Source: Lingula anatina
Taxonomy: Eukaryota; Brachiopoda; Lingulata; Lingulida; Lingulidae
DNA length: 34,317 nt
Reading direction: 5' to 3'
Assembly (NCBI RefSeq): GCF_001039355.2
Contig: NW_019775635.1
Span: forward strand, 1,702,360-1,736,676
Below the pieces are notes generated by a model, which was not told the origin of the DNA, ran no database searches, and saw nothing but the letters and a program-made list of their open reading frames with translations. This document shows, piece by piece, positions 1 through 10,447 of the stretch (position 1 is its first letter; each line of letters starts with the position of its first letter). The translations under genes and the position numbers were made by a program.

Positions 1-826
1 ATTGTTAATCATATCAGTAGTTTCTAAATTAAATACCTCATTATATGATACAGGTTATTAAAAACATGGCAGACAGTAATCCATCATTTCTTATTTATAG
101 ATACATTTTATATGACGGGTGCTCTTCAAATAATACACAACCTGACACCATATTACCACATATACCAGGAACAAAATGTTTGCCCACACAACTTGTATTG
201 TTTACACGTAACTAAATCAATGAGAGGATCAGAGAAAAAAGTCTAGCAGTGGAAAGAAATTGATATTAGTCCTAATTCTCATGCAATAGATACCACACAA
301 ATGCATGCTTTGCGTTTAATGCTTAGATATTTTGTTGCATATAACAACTTACTAACATGTGTTCAGTATTGAAGTTGATTGATTTTTCCATGATCACTGC
401 AGTCTTCTTAGACACTGAAGGTATTGCGTCCATGCATAAGAAATTTCTGTTGTTTTCAGCAGATGTTTGCTATTTAAGTGGACTACATGTCACGTTTGTC
501 GTGAGTCAGAGTGTACTCACTTTTTTTTTTTTGTCTCAGCTGGAAGCAGCATTTAATGAAAGTTGTCTTTTGGGACAGCTATAGGTACATGGAGGCCATG
601 AAGAGCAATACTTTCTGCTTGCTACAAACTCTTAGAAGACTGCACCTTCTTTGTTTGCTTTTATCAGACATGCTGAAAAAATTTTCAGATATTGGGACCA
701 GCAGCTATGATAAATTAGCTGATAATAAAGGACTTTTTGCCAGACTGACTGTAAATTCAAAATGGCCGCTCTTAAAATTGTTGCTGACACAATTTTTTAC
801 CAGTCTTTGAAAATTAAGTCCATCAT

Positions 827-954
827 GGGCCCCATAACTTGAAAGCATCGTGCATTGTGACCGAGCACAAACGTCTCGATTCCATAACTCAATCGCCCAT
901 ACTCAATCCATATGGGGGGGTATGGAATTGAGAGTGCTTTTGAGTTACAGGGCC
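827..954. mobile_element. Foldback/MITE-like element with GGGCYC-TAACT ends (copies at 5312-5439 and 13022-13163)
   Basis: The left end reads GGGCCCCATAACTTGAAAGC; the right end on the opposite strand reads GGCCCTGTAACTCAAAAGC. The inside also folds (TCGATTCCATAACTC near the left, TATGGAATTGAGA on the right), making a hairpin of about 128 bp. A diverged relative with the same termini sits in the FAM13 3' UTR. Non-coding; transposon class not assigned. Confidence 0.6.
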
Positions 955-1026
955 ATGGCCAACAGTTTCAGCATGTCTGTGGCATTGAGCCTTGCCTGTG
1001 ATTTGATAATTAATGTGGTTTTGCAG

Positions 1027-4000
1027 TGGCTCTACTGACACGGATATGCCACCTTCTCCTCCAGTTCTTCAGACCAATGTCTTCAAAAGGTTGGTTTTAT
1101 ATGATAAAAACTTGAAAATTTAGTCAATCTTGAAAATTTTGTTGGAAGACAATTCTCTACCGACATAATTTTTTCAACTGGAAAATTTTGTCAAACTTGA
1201 AAATGGGCCTCTCAATAATTTTGAAAAGTTTGTCACCCACTATTGCCAATCAGATTGATGCATTTTAAAATATTAATTTTTAAGTGACGAAACTTTCAAG
1301 TTTTTACCATATCCACATACAGTCCCATTATGTTTATATAAATATAAATAGTTTTTGTTGCCCAATTTTCAGTTGTATGCCATCCAAACAGCCCTGTATA
1401 GTATATTATAGTGGTAGAAGTTATAGAAGTCAGCTAGTGGGTTTCTTGGTTTGAGATTGCTGTCTGCATCCATACAATAAAACTGATGTTAGCTCATGTT
1501 GATTTCACTTTTTTTTCACAGCATAAAGCACCTTACTGAAGATATATATTGTTAACAGAGCTTGGTTTAAGTATTTTCTATTTCTTGATAATTATCTTAA
1601 ATCTTCTAAGAGAATTTCCAAGATGCATTTCTTCATCCTATCCTGTATCAGGTATTTTTTGATGAGATTTTGTATTTTTTAATGACTCAATATTTTGTTT
1701 TGGACGCTGTATAACGCCTTCTGACATGTGTTTATCTTTTGATGCAGTATGAGGTCAGATGATGAGCACACCCTGGCGGTGAAGAAACTCACTAAACATA
1801 TTCAGTGTAAGTATACAACATGTAAGCCAACTAAGGGGGTAATGAGGACCACTTTGCTGGCTATAGGCTAGACCCATCGTGGGGTTCCGTAAAAAAAGGT
1901 TGTAGTATTTGTTAGTTTTTATTGTTACTGAATAAGAAAAAGAATGAATTTTGTTTTAAATGTTTCATTTCCTTTCTGTTGTTACATAAGAAATTGACTT
2001 TTTTATGAAATTTCCAAATAGCTTGATGTCTGATTTGTGGCAAATGATTGTGAAATTAGAACTATGTATGTTAAATTAAAACTATTTTGTAAATTTTTGA
2101 TAATACAGCTATTGTTATTATTATTATTTTGTTTCCTTTTTTGCCATTACAGCATTGAAAAAGAAAATAAAACATTTTGAGGAAACCTTTGAAGCAGAGC
2201 ATGGATACAGGGTAAGCTCAACTGTGCACGCATGTACACAGACGCACACATAGAGAGAGAGAGAATAAACAAAGGCCAAGGAATGGAAGTTCTTGATATT
2301 TAAGCGACACATAACATGTTCTAAATTTTCAGTCTAGGTGTATAGTATTAATATGGTGTTTACATTCAAATTGAAGGTAGAAATACAAGTTCATTCGAAC
2401 AGTGTATCGGAGAGCAATACACTGGTGTCACTGTCCTCCTGGCATAATGATGACATTTCTTTCCGGTCACATTTCTTGTATTTAAAGAATAAATCTTCAC
2501 ATAAAAAAGTAGCATATTGAAGGGTATAAAGCAGTTTATCTTCTGTTCCAGCCGTCACAGCAAGACAAGTCGTCCAAGCCAGAGATCAAGAGATACATGA
2601 ACGACCTGGCCAAGTCACGGAAGGAGCTTAAACGTAAGACAAGCATTTAAAAAACTTCTTATACTGAATTTATACTACAGGGAGCTGGCACTGTAGTGTT
2701 AGTTTTGTATTTTTAAAGACTCCTGTTTGTTTTATTATCATGATCGAAAATATTTTAATATTGCTTGTGTAATCCAGGCAGACTTTGAAATATCCAAAGT
2801 GGAACTCTGCTAACCTGAGTTAGGATTGTGGCATGTTTTATAGAAGCCATTTAAAGCATAGACACCACAATGCTCATAGGAAGGCCACGCTGCATGACAC
2901 AGTTGTTTTATATTGTGTCCTGTCTGCGTGTTAACCAGCTTTATTTTCTGCAGTTCTAGTCAGTGAGGACCAAGCCAACCAGCATTCTAGTAAGCAGTTT
3001 ACACATGTGGTCTTTATCTCTTCCACCTTACACATCAAAGATGTTAACTACATATTGGTGATAAGTCAACATGCTAGTTAACTGAACTGTGGAACTTAGG
3101 GCTGTTCAGAATGATTAAGGTTCCAGTACTCACTGCCCACAAACTCCACGAGGACTCGTGTAGAATACAATCAGATTAACAAACTAACATGGTCCTTTCC
3201 GAAAACGGAGAGGCTGGTGATTATGCGAATACATTGGAAACCAGAGGAGGTGTGCTAATCTGTTAATCTGATTGAATACAGAGAGAATCCATGTGGAGTC
3301 GGTTCACACTAGCTACTGCAACCTAACTCATTCTGAACAGTACCTTTGTCCTTTCCTTTCCATTTGGACCCAGTCACTCCTCTCCTGATACTCAGAGCTC
3401 TAGTTTGCAGTGTCAGTATGTTCTTTGTGTTTGTGAACCTTTCACAGCCACTGGCACAATTTTAAACTGGACTGGTCCACTATGAAAGACTGATAACTTG
3501 GTGGACTTGTGAATGGAGATAATAAAAAAAAACTGTAGCATACTTAAAAGTTAGTACCTGGCATTGTAATTAAACGTCAGGACCAGGCATGGTGAACCAG
3601 TCCAGTTAAGTGTTCAGCTCAACGTGGAGAGATCCTTGAAGACATGCTGTGGTCTGTTGTTACTTGTGTTCTTAACTATCACTTTCAGATGGAGTCATCT
3701 GGTTACAGAGTCACTGTTATATTTTATAATAATCGTACCCCAGTGTCTTTCACCTTTTTGTTCACTTGTGCATATTACAGTATGTACTTTTACTACAGGT
3801 GTGTCATTGGGTTGCCTCTGTGCTTTATAGTCATTTCGATTGAATTAATTTTGTATTGATTTTTAACAAGATATCCTTAATGGCTCGCCTGACTTAATCA
3901 AGTTTGCATTTCTCCTATTCCTTAGGGAGTGCACTCTCTGTGAAGAATGAATTTTATTGTCTCATTTTAGGATGTTTTCCCTTTTGGAACTTTTGCTTTG

Positions 4001-4518
4001 TTTTAGTAGAGATAAAAGATGTGAAGGCCAGATGGTTTCTGGCATGTTGCGAGAAGTCATTGTTGGCTTTATTAATAAAGCCATTGTTGATATTCTGATA
4101 TTGTTATTATAAGTGACATTTTGCTTCATTCAACAGATTGATATTTTATCATTTTTGACTTTATTTATTTTATATATTTATTCATTGCTTTCAATTAATA
4201 TTTTTCAAACTGCCAACATATAGTTACATATCTGATACATAATAATGGTAAGCATACTCACACATTGTCTCTATGCTCTGTTCTTTTAAACTGCTTGAAA
4301 GATTAGTAAAAAAAAAAAACTTCTCACTATCCACAGGCCTTAAAGAAGACAGTCATATGGACCAGCTGGCAGAGACGTACCCCGGTGGACGTCCAGACAG
4401 CGGACATCATCCCACTGGACACGATGCGGACGGACCGACCATGCAACAGACGCTGGACATATTGATGAAGAAACTGTCTGACAAGAGGAGGGATGCCAAC
4501 AGACCCGAGGCTTTAGAG
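1027..4518 (+). CDS. FAM13: FAM13 exon block, first tandem copy (six exons)
   Basis: Exons are 1027-1089 (GSTDTDMPPSPPV...), 1748-1806 (MRSDDEHTLAVKKLTKHIQ), 2153-2211, 2552-2633, 2954-2989 (a 36-nt exon) and 4337-4518 (the segment holding DSHMDQLAETYPGG and LMKKLSDKRRDANRPEALE). Each has a consensus acceptor and donor, and the phases chain correctly: codons are split at the first two junctions, then phase 0, phase 1 and phase 1. The last exon ends in phase 0. The block runs into a second copy whose first exon needs a codon-split acceptor, so direct splicing from 4518 to 5512 gives TGG CTC TAC TGA, a stop at the fourth codon. One of the two blocks is therefore either skipped, allelic, or an assembly artefact. 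Confidence 0.85.
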
Positions 4519-7500
4519 GTAAAACAACAATTTTTTTTGTNTTTTTAAAAACATGGCAGACAATAATCCATCATTTCTTATTTAACAATACACTATAATG
4601 ACAGGTTTTCTTCAAATAATACACAACCTGACACCATATTAACACATATACCAGGAACAAAATGTTTGTCCACACAACTTGTATTGTTTACACGTATTTA
4701 CTACGTCAATGAGAGGATCAGAGAAAAAATTAGTGCAGTGGAATGAAATTGATAACAGTCATAATTTTCATGCAAATAGATACCACACAAATGCATGCTT
4801 TGCATTTAATGCTTAGATATTTTGTTGCATATAACAACTTACTAACATGTGTTCAGTATTGAAGTTGATTGATTTTTCCATGATCACTGCAGTCTTCTTA
4901 GACACTGAAGGTATTGCATCCATGCATAAGAAATTCCTGTTGTTTTCAGCAGATGTTTGCTATTTAAGTGGACTACATGTCACATTTGTCGTGAGTCAGA
5001 GTGTACTCACTTTTTTTTGTCTCAGTTGGAAGCAGCATTTAATGAAAGTTGTCTTTTGGGACAGCTATAGGTACATGGAGGCCATGAAGAGCAATACTTT
5101 CTGCTTGCTACAAACTCTTAGAAGACTGCACCCTCTTTGTTTGCTTTTATCAGACATGCTGAAAAAATTTTCAGATATTCGGACCAGCAGCTATGACAAA
5201 TTAGCTGAAATAAAAGACTTTTTGCCAGACTGCCTGTAAATTCAAAATGGCCGCTCTTAAAATTGTTGCCGACACAAATTTTTACCAGTCTTTGAAAATT
5301 AAGTCCATCATGGGCCCCATAACTTGAAAGCATCGCGCATTGTGACCGAGCACAACTGTCTCGATTCCATAACTCGATCGCCCATACTCAATCCACATGG
5401 GGGGTTATGGAATTGAGACTGCTTTTAAGTTACAGGGCCATAGCCAACAGTTTCAGCATGTCTGTGGCATTGAGCCTTGCCTGTGATTTGATAATTAATG
5501 TGGTTTTGCAGTGGCTCTACTGACACGGATATGCCACCTTCTCCTCCAGTTCTTCAGACCAATGTCTTCAAAAGGTTGGTTATATATGGTAAAAACTTGA
5601 AAATTTAGTCGGTCTTGAAAATTTTGTTGGAAGACCATTCTCTACCGACATAATTTTTTCAACTGGAAAATTTTGTCAAACTTGAAATTTGGCCTCTCAA
5701 TAATTTTGAAAAGTTTGTCGCCTAATATTGCTGTGTCGGATTGATGCATTTTAAAATATTAATTTTAAGTGACAAAATTTTCAAGTTTTTACCCTATCCA
5801 CATACAGTCCCATCATGTCTATATAAATATAAATAGTTTTTGTTGCCCAGTTTTCAGTTGTATGCCATCCAAACAGCCCTGTATAGTATATTATAGTGGT
5901 AGAAGTTATAGAAGTCAGCTAGTGGGTTTCTTGGTTTGAGATTGCTGTCTGCATCCATACAATAAAACTGATGTTAGCTCATGTTGATTTCAATTTTTTT
6001 TTTTCACAGCATAAATCACCTTACTGAAGATATATATTGTTAACAGAGCTTGGTTTAAGTATTTTCTATTTCTTGATAATTATCTTAAATCTTCTAAGAG
6101 AATTTTCAAGATGCATTTCTTCATCCTATCCTGTATCGGGTATTATTTGATGAGATTTTGTATTTTTTAATGACTCAATATTTTGTTTGGGACCCTGTAT
6201 AACGCCTTCTGACACGTGTTTATCTTTTGATGCAGTATGAGGTCAGATGATGAGCACACCCTGGCGGTGAAGAAACTCACTAAACATATTCAGTGTAAGT
6301 ATAAGCCAACTAAGGGGGTAATGAGGACCACTTTGCTGGCTATAGGCTAGACCCATCATGTGGGGTTCCTTAAAAAAAAGGTTGTAGTATTTGTTAGTTT
6401 TTATTGTTACTGAATAAGAAAAAGAATGAATTTTGTTTTAAATGTTTCATTTCCTTTCTGTTGTTACATAAGAAATCTACTTTTTTATGAAATTTTCAAA
6501 TAGCTTGATGTCTGATTTGTTGCAAATGATTGTGAAATTAGAACTATGTACGTTAAATTAAAACTATTTCGTAAATTTTTGATAATACAGCTGTTGTTAT
6601 TATTATTATTATTTTGTTTCCTTTTTTGCCATTACAGCATTGAAAAAGAAAATCAAACATTTTGAGGAAACCTTTGAAGCAGAGCATGGATACAGGGTAG
6701 GCTCAACTGTGCATGCACACAGAGAGAGAGAGAGAGAGAGAGAGAATAAGTAAAAAGGCCAAGGAATGGAAGTTCTTGATATTTAAGCGACACATAACAT
6801 GTTCTAAATTTTCAGTCTATGTGTATAGTATTAATATGGTGTTTATATTCAAATTGAAGGTAGATATACAAGTTCATTTGAACAGTGTATCGGAGAGCAA
6901 TACACTGTTGTCACTGTCTTCCTGGCCAGTCACATTCCTTGTATTTAAGGAATAAATCCTCACATTAAAAAGTAGCATATTGAAGGGTATAAAGCAGTTT
7001 ATCTTCTGTTCCAGCCGTCTCAGCAGGACAAGTCGTCCAAGCCAGAGATCAAGAGATACATGAACGACCTGGCCAAGTCACGGAAGGAGCTTAAACGTAA
7101 GACCAGCATTAAAAATCTTCTTGTACTAAATTTATACTACAGGAAGCTGGCACTGTAGTGTTAGTTTTGTATTTTTAAAAACTCCTGTTTGTTTTATTAT
7201 TATGATCCAAAATATTTTAATATTGCTTGTGTAATCCAGGCAGACTTAGAAATATCCAAAGTGGAACTCTGCTAACCTGAGTTAGGATTGTGGCATGTTT
7301 TATAGAAGCCTTTTAAAGCATAGACGTGCACCACAATGCTCATAGGAAGGCCACACTGCATGACACAGTTGTTTTATATTTTGTCTTGTCTGCATGTTAA
7401 CCAGCTTTATTTTCTGCAGTTCTAGTCAGTGAGGACCAAACCAACCAGCATTCTAGTAAGCAGTTTACACATGTGGTCTTTATCTCTTCCACCTTACACA

Positions 7501-10408
7501 TCAAAGATGTTAACTACATATTGGTGATAAGTCAACATGCTAGTTAACTGAACTGTGGAACTTAGGGCTGTTCAGAATGATTAAGGTTCCAGTACTCACT
7601 GCCCCTTATCTCCATGAGGACTCTCGTAGATTGCAATCAGATTAACAAACTAACATGGTCCTTTCCGAAAACGGAGAGGCTGGTGATTATGTGAGTACAT
7701 TAGAAACCAGAGGAGGTGTGCTAATCTGTTAATCTGATTGAATACAGAGAGAATTCGTGTGGAGTCGGTGCACACTAGCTGTTGCAACCCAACTCATTCT
7801 GAATGGTACCTTTGTCCTTTCCTTTCCATTTGGACCCAGTCACTCCCTCTCCTGATACTCAGAGCTCTAGTTTGCAGTGTCAGTATGTTCTCTGTGTTTG
7901 TGAACCTTTCACAGCCACTGGCACAATTAACTGGACGGGTCCACTATGAGAGACTGATAACTTTGTGGAAATAAAAAAAAACTGTAGCATACTTAGATGT
8001 TAGTACCTGGTATCGTAATTAAATGTCAGGACCAGACATAGTGAACCAATCCAGTTAAGTGTTCAGTTCAACATGGAGAGATCCTTGAAGATATGCTGTG
8101 TTCTGTTGTTACTTGTGTTTTTAACTATCACTTTCAGAGGCAGTCATCTGGTTACAGAGTCACATATTTTATAATAATCATACCCCAGCGTCTTTCACCT
8201 TTTTGTTCACTTGTGTATATTACAGTATGTACTTTCTACTACAGGCGTGTCATTGGGTTGCCTCTGTGCTTTATAGTCATTTTGATTGAATTAATTTTGT
8301 ATTGATTTTTATCAAGAAATCCTTAATGACTCGCCTGACTTAATCAAGTTTGCGTTTCTCCTATTCCTTAGGGAGTGCACTCTCTGTGAAGAATGAATTT
8401 TATTGTCTCATTTTAGGATGTTTTCCCTTTTGGAACTTTTGCTTTGTTTTAGTAGAGATAAAAGATGTGAAGGCCAGATGGTTTCTGGCATTTTGCGAGA
8501 AGTCATTGTTGGCTTTATTAATAAAGCCATTGTTGATATTCTGATATTGTTATTATAAGTGAAATTTTGCTTCATTCAACAGATTGAAATTTTATCATTT
8601 TTAACTTTATTTATTTTATATATTTATTCATTCATTGCTTTCAATTAATATTTATCAAACTGCCAACATATAGTTACATATCTGATACATAATAATGGTA
8701 AGCATACTCACACATTGCTCTGTTCTCTTAAACTGCTTGAAAGATTAGTAAAAAAAAAAAAAAAAAACTTCTCACTATCCACAGGCCTTAAAGAAGAAAG
8801 TCATATGGACCAGCTGGCAGAGACGTACCCCGGTGGACGTCCAGACAGCGGACATCATCCCACTGGACACGATGCGGACGGACCGACCATGCAGCAGACG
8901 CTGGACATGTTGATGAAGAAACTGTCGGACAAGAGGAGAGATGCCAACAGACCCGAGGCTTTAGAGGTAAGACGACAATTTTTTTTTTCCTGGAAGGGCC
9001 TGCCATATAATCACATGTTAGTGAAAGCACAGATGTTTTTCAGTTAAATAGTTTTTGTGAACTTTGTCAAAATGAAAATTGTTTGATTTGGTAATGTGGG
9101 ATGTTAGTTTAAGTGTGTTTCAAGGTCTTTGCACAAATTGCTCAACAGTCCCATGTATATAGATGTCACCACATTGGGACAGCCTATGTTGGAATAGGTT
9201 CATCACTTTGGTAATGTTAGAGGAATATAATTTTATGACAAAAGTTTGCTGCCTAAAAACAGTTCACTAGCTTTCAATAATATCATTTTGTTAAATTATA
9301 TTGTTTGATTATTAATTTATGGCCCATTTGCTTCCAGATGATGAACAGAGAGCAGGTGCAGGATGAGAAACTTGCCGTCCAAAAAGTTTTATTGCAATTT
9401 GAAAATTTCCATGGCAGACCTGTAAGTAACAATACTGTATCCCAAATTTTACTTAAATGGATAATAAGTCAAATGCCATGTTTCATGTAACTCTTCCTCT
9501 TCCAATCTTTCTCAATGTATCGGTATAGGCTGTATAGCTTAAGTTTATTGCTGGGCTTGAAAAGGGCCTATAAGTGTACGCTATATTTCCCATGTATTAT
9601 ACCAGGTGACCAAGCCAGAGAAAGAATTGATGAGGCCACTCTATGATAGATACAGGAATATTAAGAGGACTCTTGCCAAGCCTATCTCGGTAAGTTCAAT
9701 TTCATTTAACCAAGTTTTTTTTTTGTTTTTTTTTCTTGGGGGGGGGGGGGTGCACAGATTCACTCATCACATAAACAGCTGAATATATGATATAAAACTT
9801 GTTTTAATTTACTCTCAAGTTTGAACACAACAAAGTACACTATAATATATTCTGCACAAAATGAAGTGAAATGATGTGCAGTGACAACTAACACATCAAA
9901 TACACACCAGCCAGTCTATCTTATCATGACCAGTTTGCTGTGTTTTATGTGTGTTTTATCATTAACCCAGTCGTGTAGTGTCCATCATTCTGCTGTTTCT
10001 CTCACCATGTTCTCACTGTGCCCACCACTGCACAATTTCAGCCATCAGAGAAGGATTTACCTTCCGTGCCAGAGGGACACACCATGGACTTCTCACCTGG
10101 AGAGAAGACAGTCTCTCAGCCACTGCCTAAAGTAAGCAGCCACCAAGCTGGGCTCCCAACAAGCCTCAGGGGTTATGTTTACAACACTTATTTCAGCCAG
10201 ACTTCACAATCTTACAGTTGTAATTGATCACACCATTTGCTGTGGCTTTGATAACTTAAATGCTTTTTGCAGAATAATCCTAATTTTAGTCTTCATACAT
10301 TTTTGAGTGTGTGGGGGGCATCTGTAAAAGTTCAATAAGTGTGGCTTGGATAACTTAAATAATTTTTCATAATAATCTTAATATTTCTTTAGTGTCCATA
10401 CATTGTGT

Positions 10409-10447
<39 letters not shown>

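Larger units (their letters stand above)
56..4535 (+). repeat. 4.5-kb tandem duplication, first unit
   Basis: The segment beginning TTAAAAACATGGCAG near 56 and ending in the T-run after the exon at 4337-4518 is repeated immediately downstream. Introns, exons and embedded hairpin elements are all shared at high identity, with scattered substitutions and small indels. For example, the first unit has extra bases near 1816 and around 2435-2465. The 55 bases before it are not repeated. Confidence 0.95.
4546..8985 (+). repeat. 4.4-kb tandem duplication, second unit
   Basis: This is the second unit of the tandem repeat, starting just after an ambiguous base (N) at about 4541 and ending in the T-run following the exon at 8785-8966. 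After about 8985 the sequence is unique and continues into the rest of the FAM13 gene. Confidence 0.95.

Noticed and set aside
357-810. Overlapping ORFs of 75 and 99 aa, matched at 4847-5239
   Set aside because: They are duplicated only because the intron is part of the tandem block; frames differ between copies through T-run length changes, and no domain is seen.
3624-4098. Hydrophobic ORFs of 64-71 aa, matched at 8093-8544
   Set aside because: T-rich intron sequence; the apparent conservation comes from the 4.5-kb duplication, and reading frames shift between copies.
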